A program made the position numbers and the translations under genes. The notes beneath the pieces are model-generated. The model was not told the origin of the DNA and ran no database searches. It worked only from the letters and a program-made list of their open reading frames with translations. Below are positions 24,814 to 33,324 of a stretch of 64,000 bases of DNA, piece after piece. Each line of letters opens with the position of its first letter. Positions within the stretch are counted from its first letter, which is position 1. The stretch comes from Variovorax sp. Sphag1AA (GTDB lineage: Bacteria > Pseudomonadota > Gammaproteobacteria > Burkholderiales > Burkholderiaceae_C), in the NCBI RefSeq assembly GCF_014192575.1, contig NZ_JACHYC010000005.1, positions 186,001-250,000 of the forward strand, given 5' to 3'.

Positions 24814-25164
24814 ATGCCCCGCTGGCTCATTGCCTCTTTGATCGTCTTTTTGCTTTCCTGCTTCGGCTTCGCGGCCACCGCGCAAGACAGGACGAGCGGA
24901 TTTCACCATGCGGATGAATGCAAGGTGACGGTGGCATCGATTCAGCACGACACGACCCCGGCCGACGATGCAGCCGCGCAGGACGAGATCGCGAATCTCG
25001 ACGAAGGCGGGTCCGATTTCACCGAATTCCTCACGGGCGTTCGCCCGCTACTCGTCCCGGCCGTCGCCGCGGTATGGCCTCCGCGCCTGACAGCACTGAC
25101 TGCGCCCCCGCCTCTGCTCGAACGGCCCAAGCGGCCGCCTCGGGGCACCTTCCTCCTCGTCTAG
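24814..25164 (+). CDS. Hypothetical secreted protein
   Basis: 116 residues with a clear signal peptide (MPRWLIASLIVFLLSCFGFAATAQ) and a short mature part: HHADECKVTVASIQHD, an acidic middle (DEIANLDEGGSDFTEF) and a Pro-rich end (PPPLLERPKRPPRGTFLLV). No family recognised. No Shine-Dalgarno site is visible and the nearest -10-like box would place transcription start almost at the ATG. Likely exported to the periplasm; role unknown. Confidence 0.6.
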   Translation: MPRWLIASLIVFLLSCFGFAATAQDRTSGFHHADECKVTVASIQHDTTPADDAAAQDEIANLDEGGSDFTEFLTGVRPLLVPAVAAVWPPRLTALTAPPPLLERPKRPPRGTFLLV

Positions 25165-25297
25165 CTCGCCGCTTCGGAGGCCGTTCGGCCTTCGATTTCC
25201 CGATGCGAGCACCTTGCATCGCAGCACTCGTGCGCGCGATGCGATCGATCCGGCGGTCCACCGCCGACCCCATCAGGAATGTAGGAAGGAATCAACG

Positions 25298-25837
25298 ATG
25301 CGTCTCACCACCAAAGGCCGCTTTGCCGTGACGGCCATGATCGACGTGGCGCTCCAGGGCTCTGCAGGGCCAGTCAACCTCGGCTCCATCAGCCGGCGAC
25401 AGCGGATTTCGCTGTCGCATCTCGAACAACTCTTCGCCAGGCTGCGTCGCCATGATCTGGTCGAGTCCACGCGCGGCCCCGGCGGCGGTTATTCGCTCAG
25501 CCGCAGACCGACAGAAATCACCGTCGCGCACATCATCAAGGCCATCGATGGCGACGGCCAGGAGAAGACCTCGCCCCGGCATCCCCCGCTTCCGGGCGCG
25601 GTGAACCGGCACGCCACTGATGAACTCTGGGCCTCGGTCAGCCAGCGCGCACTGGAGTTTCTCGACACCGTCACGCTGCAGAGCCTGGTGGACGAGCAGA
25701 TCGCGCGCGGTGTCGAGGTCGAACGCGAGCGCAGCGTGCGCCGCGACCCGCTTCCCACGACACGCGTGAAGCCCGCACCAATCAACGCGCCGAACTCGGT
25801 GTTCGCACTCGGGGCGATGCTCGCGAAGCGCTCCTGA
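25298..25837 (+). CDS. Rrf2-family transcriptional regulator lacking the Fe-S cysteines
   Basis: 179 residues. The N-terminal winged helix MRLTTKGRFAVTAMIDVAL, SLSHLEQLFARLRRHDLVES and GPGGGYSLSRRPTEITV match IscR closely. IscR-type proteins hold a [2Fe-2S] cluster with three Cys between the helix that follows and the dimerisation helix; here that loop reads DGQEKTSPRHPPLPGAVNRHATDEL and the whole protein has no Cys. It should therefore be cluster-free or use other ligands. GTAGGAAGGA upstream of ATG 25298 is a good ribosome site. No isc or suf genes are next to it. Target genes unknown. Confidence 0.9.
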   Translation: MRLTTKGRFAVTAMIDVALQGSAGPVNLGSISRRQRISLSHLEQLFARLRRHDLVESTRGPGGGYSLSRRPTEITVAHIIKAIDGDGQEKTSPRHPPLPGAVNRHATDELWASVSQRALEFLDTVTLQSLVDEQIARGVEVERERSVRRDPLPTTRVKPAPINAPNSVFALGAMLAKRS

Positions 25838-25904
25838 CGCCGCACGGCGGTTCCGAGGATGCGAAGCCGGCGCCCCGCTCGGGACTTCGGCCGGGCGAGC
25901 GCCT

Positions 25905-26978
25905 ATGCTTCGCATCTCCATGACCGCTTCCATTTCCAGCCCTCACGATCTCGCGGTCCTCATTGGCCGCTTCCAGCCGTTTCACAACGGCCATCTTTCA
26001 CTCCTGGAACAGGCGCTTCGTCTTGCGCCGCGTGTCGTCGTGGTGATCGGTTCGGCCTTCAGCGCGCGCTCGCCGAAGCTGCCTTTCGACTGGCTCGACT
26101 GCGCGCGGATGATTCACGCTGCGGTCCCTGAATCCGAACGCGCGCGCATCCTCTGTGTGCCGGTGCGCGATCACTTCGATGAAGCGCGCTGGGTGCGCGC
26201 GGTGCGCAGTGCGGTCGCGCAAGTTCTTGCGGAGCACCATGTGGCACCGCCCGCGTCGACAGTGCTGCTCGGCCACTTTCGCGATCCGACGCGCGACTAC
26301 CTGCGTGACTTTCCGGACTGGACGCTGCACACGCTGGAAGGCACGCCGATCCGGCGGGCCAGCGCGCTGCGCGATGCCGTGTTCTCGCGCGGCCAAGACG
26401 GGCTCGCCGACATTTCCGCGGAGGTGCCAGCCGGCACTGTTGATTTCCTGAATGAATGGATCGCTCGCCCCTCGTTCGAGAACTTGCGTCAGGAAGCGGC
26501 CATCCTGCGTGAGTACGACATCGCGTGGTCGGTCGCACCCTATCCGCCGGTATTGGTCACTGTCGATTGCGTCGTGAAATGCCGCGACAGCGTGCTGGTG
26601 ATCCAGCGCGGGCACGCACCCGGCAAGGGTCTCCTCGCGGTGCCGGGAGGATTTCTGGAACAACGCGAAACCACATTCCAGTCGGCCCTGCGCGAACTCG
26701 AGGAAGAAACGCATCTCGCAGTCCCGCACGCAACGCTACAGAGCTGCCTCAAAGGTAACGACGTGTTCGACCGCCCCGACCGGAGCCAGCGCGGCCGCAC
26801 GATCACGCACGGCTTCTTTTTCGATCTCGGCGACCGCGAACCGCCGTCCATCCGCGCGGACGACGATGCCGCGGCGGCGAGCTGGATGCCGATCGATCAG
26901 CTCTGCGCGAGCGAAGAACGCTTCCTGGACGACCATTTCCAGATGCTCGACCACTATCTGGCGCTGCTGCCGCGCTAG
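25905..26978 (+). CDS. Bifunctional NMN adenylyltransferase / Nudix hydrolase
   Basis: 357 residues, two domains. The N-terminal nucleotidyltransferase starts LAVLIGRFQPFHNGHLSLLEQAL with the HxGH motif as HNGH, and ends near GTPIRRASALRDAVF. The C-terminal Nudix domain (about residues 205-350) has the box GGFLEQRETTFQSALRELEEE, with the last Gly of the consensus replaced by His. Proteins of this type make NAD from NMN and ATP and hydrolyse ADP-ribose-like compounds. ATG 25920 (MTASISS) is an equally likely start. Stands alone, with a hairpin after the stop. Confidence 0.9.
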   Translation: MLRISMTASISSPHDLAVLIGRFQPFHNGHLSLLEQALRLAPRVVVVIGSAFSARSPKLPFDWLDCARMIHAAVPESERARILCVPVRDHFDEARWVRAVRSAVAQVLAEHHVAPPASTVLLGHFRDPTRDYLRDFPDWTLHTLEGTPIRRASALRDAVFSRGQDGLADISAEVPAGTVDFLNEWIARPSFENLRQEAAILREYDIAWSVAPYPPVLVTVDCVVKCRDSVLVIQRGHAPGKGLLAVPGGFLEQRETTFQSALRELEEETHLAVPHATLQSCLKGNDVFDRPDRSQRGRTITHGFFFDLGDREPPSIRADDDAAAASWMPIDQLCASEERFLDDHFQMLDHYLALLPR

Positions 26979-27029
26979 GCCGCCTGTAGGCACGCGCCGA
27001 CGCAGTCCCCCAATCTTCTCCGGCAGCGG

Positions 27030-27052
27030 AGGCGCCAACCGGCGCCTATTCT
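27030..27052 (+). terminator. Candidate terminator after the NMN adenylyltransferase-Nudix gene
   Basis: AGGCGCC-AACC-GGCGCCT is a perfect 7-bp hairpin 52 bases after the stop, followed by a weakly T-rich ATTCTGTTTT. Confidence 0.55.
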
Positions 27053-27059
27053 GTTTTCA

Positions 27060-27221
27060 AACACACACCGGACCTCCGTGGATGGAAGGCATCATCCTTC
27101 CATGGTTCCGTCTGCGTGAGGTGACTGGCTTGCCGAATTGAGTTTGAGTGTTGAGCGACGATTCCTCCTCCCGGCGCATCCCTGCGCCGTTCTACAGCGC
27201 CCTCCGGGGCGCTGTTTTTTT
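27060..27221 (+). ncRNA. Candidate small RNA ending in a strong terminator
   Basis: No protein gene fits here, yet the stretch holds three ordered hairpins: ATGGAAGG-CATCAT-CCTTCCAT (27082-27103), GGCGCA-TCCC-TGCGCC, and the terminator at 27194-27221. A -10-like TATTCT lies just upstream at about 27047. The terminator is far stronger than needed for the gene 200 bases before, which already has its own hairpin. Not a known RNA family that I recognise. Confidence 0.35.
27194..27221 (+). terminator. Intrinsic terminator
   Basis: ACAGCGCCC-TCCG-GGGCGCTGT, a perfect 9-bp stem, followed by seven T residues. Orientation is plus, opposing the plsC-like gene that ends 28 bases further on. Confidence 0.85.
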
Positions 27222-27248
27222 GGTGGATCGAGAAGCCGCCGAGTCGCG

Positions 27249-27992
27249 CTACTTCATGTCGCGACGCAGATCCTGCACATCGGCGTGCAGGCTCTTCGCC
27301 CAGGCTCGCCGGTCGCGCCCATGCGAGGACTGGGCTTCGCCGAAGCGCACGATGGCCAGCAGCGGCGGCGACTTGAGCGTGTTCCAGACGGATGAAAGCA
27401 GGTTGTCGTCGCCGATGTAACGCGGCGCATAGCTCGTCTCGCCCGACTCCGCATCGGCAAATCGCAGAGCGGCAGGTTGCACCGGTGCGCCGGAAGAAAT
27501 CGCCGCCTGCAGCAGATTGGCATGAAAGGGAAGCAGCACGTGGCCGTCGCTGGTCGTGCCTTCGGGGAAGACCGCAATCACGTCGCCGTCACGCAGTGCT
27601 TCGGCCATGTGGTGCACCACCCGCATGGCGTCGCGTCGCCGCTCGCGCTCGATGTAGAGCGAGCCGGCGCCGTCCGACAGCGTGCCGATCACCGGCCACT
27701 GCCGCACGTTGGACTTCGAAACGAAGCGCACATGCCGCGCCGCGTGGATGGTGAGGATATCCAGCCACGACAGGTGGTTGCAGATCAGCAGCACCGGCCC
27801 ATGCGCCGGCGGCGTGCCCTGCACAGTGAGCCGGATGCCCATGAGGTTGAGCATGCGCTCGGCCCAGCGCTGGACGTGCGCCTCGCGCTCCGCCACCGAC
27901 AGCGACGGAAACTTCGAGCGAATGATCCACCAGCCCCGGGACACATGCGCGATGGCGCGCAGCAGTTTCAGGCTCGCGGAAAGTGCGTGCAT
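27249..27992 (-). CDS. 1-acyl-sn-glycerol-3-phosphate acyltransferase (PlsC family)
   Basis: 247 residues. The acyltransferase motif HX4D is in LICNHLSWLDILT (about residues 70-82), and the substrate motif is VFPEGTTSDGH (about 142-152). An N-terminal hydrophobic/basic helix (LLRAIAHVSRGWWIIRSKF) suggests membrane association. The enzyme acylates lysophosphatidate or a related lyso-lipid with acyl-CoA or acyl-ACP. The start chosen, 27992, lies 19 bases after the pyrC' stop; 47 upstream open codons are antisense-like and lack homology. It follows the pyrimidine genes on the same strand. Confidence 0.9.
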   Translation of the reverse strand: MHALSASLKLLRAIAHVSRGWWIIRSKFPSLSVAEREAHVQRWAERMLNLMGIRLTVQGTPPAHGPVLLICNHLSWLDILTIHAARHVRFVSKSNVRQWPVIGTLSDGAGSLYIERERRRDAMRVVHHMAEALRDGDVIAVFPEGTTSDGHVLLPFHANLLQAAISSGAPVQPAALRFADAESGETSYAPRYIGDDNLLSSVWNTLKSPPLLAIVRFGEAQSSHGRDRRAWAKSLHADVQDLRRDMK

Positions 27993-28011
27993 CGTGTTGG
28001 GAAAAGCCCGA

Positions 28012-29283
28012 TCAACCGTGGACGACGCGGCCGCCGACCACCGTGAAACGGGCGCGTCCATGCATCGCGTAGCCGCCGAACGGCGTGAACTTGCCCTGGC
28101 TGCGAAGCGCATCGGGCGTGACCTGCCATTCATGCGCAGGATCGATGACGCACAAGTCGGCCACGCCGCCCTGCGCCAGGCGCCCCACGCCCTCGGAGCC
28201 GATCAGCCCCGCGGGCGCGGCCGTGACGACCTCGATCGCGCGCATCAATCCGGCGCCGCTCTGCTCGCCCCATTGCAGCGCCAGCGGCAGCAGCAGCTCG
28301 AGGCCTGTCGCGCCCGCTCCGCTCTCGGCGAACGGCAAGGTCTTCTCATCGGTTTCCACGGGCGTGTGGTCGGAGACGAGCGCATCGATGGTCCCGTCCG
28401 CCAGTCCCGCAGAGAGCGCATCGCGGTCGCGCTGTTGCCGCAGCGGCGGGCTGAGCCGCGCGCGGCTGTCGAAATAGCCGATGTCGGTGTCGACGAGATG
28501 CAGCGAATTGATGCTCACGTCGCAGGTCAGCGGCAGACCTTCTGCCTTGGCTGCGCGCACCTGCGCCACACCGGCCGCGCTCGAGAGCCGGCACAGATGT
28601 ACGCGCGCACCGGTCGCGCGCACGAGCTCGACGATCGTGAAGATGGCGATCGTCTCCGCCGCCACCGGCACGCCGGCAAGGCCGAGGCGTGTCGCAAGCG
28701 GTCCGCTTGCTGCAACGCCCTTGCCGAGATCGCGATCCTGCGGACGCAGCCACACCGCGTAGCCGAACGTGCTCGCGTACTGAAGCGCGCGCAGGAGCAC
28801 CTGCGTATTGCCGAACGGCACATCGGCTTGGCCGAAGCCCACGCAGCCGGCCTCGGTGAGCGCGGCCATCTCCGTGAGCACTTCGCCCGCCAGCCCGCGC
28901 GTGAGCGCGCCCTGAGCGAACAGGCGCGCGCGCTGGAGCTTCTCGGCGCGGAACTTCAGCATCTCGACGAGGCCCGGCTCATCGAGCACCGGGTCCGTGT
29001 CGGGCGGGCACACGAGGCTGGTCACGCCTCCGGCCACCGCTGCGGCCATTTCGCTGTCGAGCATGCCTTCGTGCTCATAGCCGGGCTCACGCAGCCGCGC
29101 CGCGAGATCGACCAGCCCCGGCACGACGATGCACCCTTGCGCATCAAGCGTGCGGTCCGCGCGGAAGTCGCTGCCGACATTGCCGATGGCGACGAGCTTG
29201 CCGTCAGCAATCGCCACGTCGGCCTTCTTGTCGAGCCTGGACGCCGGGTCAACCACGCGCCCATTGATGATCTGAATATTCAT
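28012..29283 (-). CDS. pyrC': Dihydroorotase-like protein PyrC', probably non-catalytic partner of aspartate carbamoyltransferase
   Basis: 423 residues, amidohydrolase fold: MNIQIINGRVVDPASRLD at the start, VVPGLVDLAARLREPGYEHEG where active dihydroorotases have D-x-H-x-H, and DALVSDHTPVETDEKTLPF at the last metal site. The two His of the first metal motif are replaced by Ala and Arg, so zinc binding and catalysis should be lost. In Pseudomonas an inactive PyrC' of this kind holds the ATCase together as a dodecamer. It follows pyrB by 35 bases, the same arrangement. GAGGACA precedes ATG 29283. A true dihydroorotase must be elsewhere in the genome. Confidence 0.9.
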   Translation of the reverse strand: MNIQIINGRVVDPASRLDKKADVAIADGKLVAIGNVGSDFRADRTLDAQGCIVVPGLVDLAARLREPGYEHEGMLDSEMAAAVAGGVTSLVCPPDTDPVLDEPGLVEMLKFRAEKLQRARLFAQGALTRGLAGEVLTEMAALTEAGCVGFGQADVPFGNTQVLLRALQYASTFGYAVWLRPQDRDLGKGVAASGPLATRLGLAGVPVAAETIAIFTIVELVRATGARVHLCRLSSAAGVAQVRAAKAEGLPLTCDVSINSLHLVDTDIGYFDSRARLSPPLRQQRDRDALSAGLADGTIDALVSDHTPVETDEKTLPFAESGAGATGLELLLPLALQWGEQSGAGLMRAIEVVTAAPAGLIGSEGVGRLAQGGVADLCVIDPAHEWQVTPDALRSQGKFTPFGGYAMHGRARFTVVGGRVVHG

Positions 29284-29318
29284 TGTTCTGTCCTCTGTCG
29301 AGCGCAACCCGGGCATGG

Positions 29319-30281
29319 CTAGGCTTCATTCCCTGCGACGATGCTCATCACGGCCATTCGGACCGCGATGCCGAAAGTGACCTGCGGCAGGATCACGCTC
29401 TGCCGCCCGTCGACCACGGCGGAGTCGATCTCCACACCGCGATTGATCGGACCCGGATGCATCACGATCGCATCCGGTTTCGCGAGTTGCAGCTTGTCCG
29501 GCGTGAGCCCGTAGGTCTTGAAGAATTCCTGCGACGACGGCAGCAGCGCACCGCTCATGCGCTCGTTCTGCAGACGCAACATGATCACCACGTCGCAGTC
29601 CTTGATGCCCTCTTCGAGCGAGTGGAAGACCCGCACGCCCATCTGAGCGAGGTCACCTGGCACCAGCGTCTTGGGGCCCACCACGCGCACTTCGGCGCAG
29701 CCGAGCGTGGTCAGTGCATGGATGTCGGAACGCGCCACGCGCGAATGCAGCACGTCACCGACGATCGCCACCGTGAGGTTCGCGAAGTCCTTCTTGTAGT
29801 GACGAATCGTGTACATGTCGAGCAGGCCCTGCGTCGGATGCGCATGGCGTCCGTCGCCGGCATTCACCACGTGCACATGCGGCGCGACGTGCTGCGCGAT
29901 GAGGTAGGGCGCGCCCGATTCGCTGTGGCGCACGACGAAGAGGTCCGCCGCCATCGCGCTCAGGTTGGCGATGGTGTCGAGCAGCGATTCGCCCTTGGAG
30001 GCCGACGAACGCGAGATGTCGAGGTTGATCACGTCGGCCGACAGCCGCTTGGCCGCGATCTCGAAGGTGGTGCGCGTGCGCGTGGAGTTCTCGAAGAACA
30101 GGTTGAACACGCTCTTGCCGCGCAAGAGCGGCACCTTCTTGACCTCGCGGTCGCTCACGCTGGTGAAGTTCGCGGCGGTATCGAGGATGTGCGTGAGGAT
30201 GTCTTTCGGCAGGCCCTCGATCGAGAGCAGGTGGATCAGCTCGCCGTTCTTGTTGAGCTGCGGGTTTCGTTTGTAGAGCAT
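29319..30281 (-). CDS. pyrB: Aspartate carbamoyltransferase catalytic subunit
   Basis: 320 residues. Carbamoyl-phosphate site FFENSTRTRTTFE (about residues 63-75), SASKGESLLDT and the HAHPTQGLLDMYT motif are all present, along with VVIMLRLQNERM and VMHPGPINRGVEI. It joins carbamoyl phosphate and aspartate in pyrimidine synthesis. The start ATG shares one base with the pyrR stop (TAATG). No pyrI gene is present, which fits the PyrC'-dependent class of ATCase. Confidence 0.96.
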   Translation of the reverse strand: MLYKRNPQLNKNGELIHLLSIEGLPKDILTHILDTAANFTSVSDREVKKVPLLRGKSVFNLFFENSTRTRTTFEIAAKRLSADVINLDISRSSASKGESLLDTIANLSAMAADLFVVRHSESGAPYLIAQHVAPHVHVVNAGDGRHAHPTQGLLDMYTIRHYKKDFANLTVAIVGDVLHSRVARSDIHALTTLGCAEVRVVGPKTLVPGDLAQMGVRVFHSLEEGIKDCDVVIMLRLQNERMSGALLPSSQEFFKTYGLTPDKLQLAKPDAIVMHPGPINRGVEIDSAVVDGRQSVILPQVTFGIAVRMAVMSIVAGNEA

Positions 30282-30778
30282 TACTTGTTGTCCTCCACCT
30301 TGAAGCTGAACGCGCCGGAGTCTGCGCGAGCGAGCGCGAGCAGCTGCGTCGCCGGCAGCTCGAGCTTCTGGGCTGCAAAGTCCGCAGCGACCGGAAGCTC
30401 ACGGCCTCCGCGATCGATCATGACGGCGAGGCGCACTTGCGCCGGGCGGCCGAAGTCGAACAGCTCGTTGAGCACCGCGCGGATGGTGCGGCCGGTATAG
30501 AGAACGTCGTCGAGCAGCAGCACATCGGCGCCGTCGACATCGAAAGGCAGCGAAGTCTGCGCGCTCGCCGAGAGACCACGACGCGCGAAATCGTCGCGGT
30601 GCATCGCGGACGAAATGATGCCGGGCGCGCCAGCAAGGCCGAGGTCTTTCTGCAGGCGCTCGACCAGCCAGGCACCGCCGGAGGTCACGCCGACCAGGCG
30701 CGTGTTGTCGCGCATCAGGGATTTCACGCCGCGCAGCAACTCGACGTAAAGCGCCTCGGCGTCAGGGATGGAGTTCAC
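30281..30778 (-). CDS. pyrR: PyrR: bifunctional pyrimidine operon regulator / uracil phosphoribosyltransferase
   Basis: 165 residues, PRTase fold. The PRPP-binding motif is DVLLLDDVLYTGRTIRA (about residues 84-100), and RRGLSA and VMIDRGGRELPVAADF are PyrR features. In Gram-negatives it may act mainly as a uracil phosphoribosyltransferase or transcriptional regulator; no RNA attenuator is evident in this window. The start is GTG overlapping the ruvX stop by four bases (GTGA), so it is translationally coupled. Confidence 0.93.
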   Translation of the reverse strand: MNSIPDAEALYVELLRGVKSLMRDNTRLVGVTSGGAWLVERLQKDLGLAGAPGIISSAMHRDDFARRGLSASAQTSLPFDVDGADVLLLDDVLYTGRTIRAVLNELFDFGRPAQVRLAVMIDRGGRELPVAADFAAQKLELPATQLLALARADSGAFSFKVEDNK

Positions 30779-31212
30779 GGAAGGCTCCTCAGGAACTGTT
30801 CAAGAATGATGCAGGCCGATGCGGCATCGGCGTCGCGCGCGCCCGAGGCGAGCGCCTCGGTCGTGCTGTAGCGTTCGTCGACCTCGTACACCGGCAGCTT
30901 GAAGCGGCCGTGCAATTGGCGCGCAAAGCGCTGCGCCGCGCGGGTGTTGTCGTGGGGCGCGCCGTCAGGATGGCGGGGCACGCCGACGACCAGCGCGTCG
31001 GGTTGCCACTCGCGGATGCGCGCCTCGACCTGCGCAAAGCGTGCGTCGCCTTCGGCCTTGATGGTGGCTTGCGGCGTTGCGGTCTTCAGCAGGCGATTGC
31101 CGCTTGCCACGCCGGTGCGCTTCTGGCCGAAGTCGAAGGCCAGAAAGCTTTGAAAGTGGGAAGGAACGGAAAGCGGAGGGGCTGCGCCGTCAGGCATCGC
31201 CAATCCACTCAT
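30775..31212 (-). CDS. ruvX: RuvX/YqgF: pre-16S rRNA nuclease / putative Holliday junction resolvase
   Basis: 145 residues, RNase H-like fold. FLAFDFGQKRTGVASGN at the start, VVGVPRHPDGAPHDNTR and VYEVDERYSTTEA carry the conserved acidic residues of the family. In E. coli YqgF trims the 5' end of 16S rRNA. The first dozen residues (MSGLAMPDGAAPPL) are an extension without family similarity, so ATG at codon 6 is possible. Overlaps yqgE by four bases (ATGA) and pyrR by four bases. Confidence 0.94.
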   Translation of the reverse strand: MSGLAMPDGAAPPLSVPSHFQSFLAFDFGQKRTGVASGNRLLKTATPQATIKAEGDARFAQVEARIREWQPDALVVGVPRHPDGAPHDNTRAAQRFARQLHGRFKLPVYEVDERYSTTEALASGARDADAASACIILEQFLRSLP

Positions 31213-31808
31213 GCATGCCCCGCGTCGGGCGAGAGCGTCCAGGCCTGCAGGCCCAGGAGCGACAGCGCCTTGTCGTAGCGCTGCTCGACGGGGGTATCGA
31301 AGATCACGGCCGGGTCGGCACCGACCGTCAGCCAGCTGTTTTCGGCAAGTTCGGATTCGAGCTGGCCTTCGCCCCAGGCCGCGTAACCGAGCGAAACAAG
31401 CACCTTGCGCGGACCCGCGCCGGTGGCGAGCGCCTCCAGCACGTCCTTTGAAGTGGTCATTTCCAGCCCACCCGGGATGGTCATGGTGGAGGCGTAGACG
31501 GATTCGTTCGGCTGGTCAGCGCGCGCAAAGACCGGTTCGTGGAGCACGAAACCGCGTTCGGTCTGCACGGGGCCGCCCTGGAAGACCGGCGCCTTGCCGA
31601 TCTCGGGGCTGGAAAGATGCAGTTCGATCTTTTCGAACAGAACGCCGAGGTTGATGTCGCTGGGCTTGTTGATCACAAGGCCGAGCGCGCCGCGCTCGCT
31701 GTGCTCGCAGAGATAGACCACGCTGCGGCTGAACGCCTTGTCTTCCAGACCCGGCATCGCAATCAGGAAATGATGCGTCAAGTTCATCGGGGCAGAATCG
31801 GAGGCCAT
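31209..31808 (-). CDS. yqgE: YqgE/AlgH family protein
   Basis: 199 residues from ATG 31808, or 192 from ATG 31787 (MNLTHHFLIAMPGLEDKAF, the E. coli-like start). Family marks: SVVYLCEHSERGALGLVINKP, APVFQGGPVQTERGFVLHEP, MTTSKDVLEALATG, VSLGYAAWGEGQLESELAENSW-type end and the C-terminal AGHA. Function is poorly known; it was linked to alginate regulation. The first gene of the pyr operon. Its ATG at 31808 shares the palindrome CATG with the divergent photolyase start. Confidence 0.93.
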   Translation of the reverse strand: MASDSAPMNLTHHFLIAMPGLEDKAFSRSVVYLCEHSERGALGLVINKPSDINLGVLFEKIELHLSSPEIGKAPVFQGGPVQTERGFVLHEPVFARADQPNESVYASTMTIPGGLEMTTSKDVLEALATGAGPRKVLVSLGYAAWGEGQLESELAENSWLTVGADPAVIFDTPVEQRYDKALSLLGLQAWTLSPDAGHA

Positions 31809-33309
31809 GCCGCCGATTTTACTGGCCGTCGACAAGATCTACCCCAAGGGCCTGATGTGGTTTCGTCGCGATCTCCGCGTCGACGACAACGCAGCGCTCT
31901 ACCAGGCGCTGCGAGCCTGCCGGCAGGTGGTTTGCGTGTTCGTGTTCGACCGCGCGATCCTCGATTCGCTGCCGCGCGCCGACCGGCGGGTGGAATTCAT
32001 CCGCGAATCGCTGGTGGAGCTCGACGCGGAACTGCACACGCTCGGCGGCGGCCTGATCGTCCGTCACGCAGTTGCGGAAGACGAGATCGCCCCGTTGGCT
32101 CACGCGCTGGACGTGCAGGCGGTGTTCGCGAACCGCGACGACGAGCCCGATGCGCTCGACCGCGACGCCAAGGTGCTCGGCGCGCTCGCGAATGCCGGTA
32201 TCGCCTTTCATACCTACAAGGATCAGGCCGTGTTCGACCGGGACGAGGTCCTGACGCAGGTCGGACAGCCCTATACCGTCTTCACACCCTACAAGCGCGC
32301 CTGGCTCGGCAAGCTCGACGCCTTCTACCTGAAGGCGTACCCGGTACGAACCTATACGGAAGCGCTCGCGCGCCCACCCGAGAAGTTCAGGCACGCGGTC
32401 CCGTCACTGAAGGACATTGGCTTCGAGAAAACCAATCTCGCCGATTTGGAGATTCCGACGGGCAGCCAGGGCGGCTCGGCGCTGTTCGACGACTTCTCAC
32501 GACGGATCGACCGCTATCGCGAGGCGCGCGATTTCCCGTCGGTGCGCGGGCCGAGCTACCTGGGCATTCACCTGCGCTTCGGGACGGTATCTGTCCGACA
32601 ACTCGCGGGCGCTGCACACCAGTTGTCGCAGCAGGGCGATGAAGGCGCGGCAACCTGGCTGGGCGAACTGATCTGGCGCGACTTCTTCTTCCAGATCCTC
32701 ACGCACCATCCCCACATGGTCGAAGGCGGCAAGAGGCGCAGCTTCAGGCCCGAGTACGACAAGATCCAGTGGCACCACGGCAAGCACGCCGACATGCTGT
32801 TCGATGCCTGGTGCGAGGGACGGACGGGGTACCCGCTCGTCGATGCCGCCATGGCGCAAATCAACCAGACCGGCTACATGCACAACCGCCTTCGCATGGT
32901 GGTCGCGAGCTTTCTGTGCAAGGACCTCGGCCTCGACTGGCGGCGCGGCGAACGCTACTTCGAGACCCACCTCAACGACTTCGAGCTGTCGTCGAACAAC
33001 GGCAACTGGCAATGGGCGAGTTCGAGCGGGTGCGACGCCCAGCCCTATTTCAGAATCTTCAATCCCGTCACGCAAAGCGAGAAGTTCGATCCTGAGGGCA
33101 AGTTCATCCGACGCTACCTGCCGCAGCTTTCGAAGCTGTCCGACTCGGTGATCCATGCACCGTGGACGGCGGCACCGCTGGAACTGGAAGCCGCAGGCGT
33201 CAAGCTGGGCGAGAACTACCCCAACCCGATCGTCGATCACGCCGAAGCGCGGGAGCGCACGCTCCAGCGCTACGCGGTCGTGAAGGAGGCGCAGCGCGAC
33301 TCGCGCTAG
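31807..33309 (+). CDS. phrB: Deoxyribodipyrimidine photolyase (class I)
   Basis: 500 residues. LMWFRRDLRVDDNAALYQAL opens the antenna-binding domain; the FAD domain has PSYLGIHLRFGTVSVRQL, TGYPLVDAAMAQINQTGYMHNRLR and the substrate-binding NNGNWQWASSSGCDAQPYFRIFNP. It repairs cyclobutane pyrimidine dimers with blue light in the cytoplasm. ATG 31807 gives a 15-residue hydrophobic extension before the family start; ATG 31855 (MWFRRDLR) is the other candidate. Convergent with chpA, 15 bases apart. Confidence 0.93.
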   Translation: MPPILLAVDKIYPKGLMWFRRDLRVDDNAALYQALRACRQVVCVFVFDRAILDSLPRADRRVEFIRESLVELDAELHTLGGGLIVRHAVAEDEIAPLAHALDVQAVFANRDDEPDALDRDAKVLGALANAGIAFHTYKDQAVFDRDEVLTQVGQPYTVFTPYKRAWLGKLDAFYLKAYPVRTYTEALARPPEKFRHAVPSLKDIGFEKTNLADLEIPTGSQGGSALFDDFSRRIDRYREARDFPSVRGPSYLGIHLRFGTVSVRQLAGAAHQLSQQGDEGAATWLGELIWRDFFFQILTHHPHMVEGGKRRSFRPEYDKIQWHHGKHADMLFDAWCEGRTGYPLVDAAMAQINQTGYMHNRLRMVVASFLCKDLGLDWRRGERYFETHLNDFELSSNNGNWQWASSSGCDAQPYFRIFNPVTQSEKFDPEGKFIRRYLPQLSKLSDSVIHAPWTAAPLELEAAGVKLGENYPNPIVDHAEARERTLQRYAVVKEAQRDSR

Positions 33310-33324
33310 CGCCACCCTCCTCGA

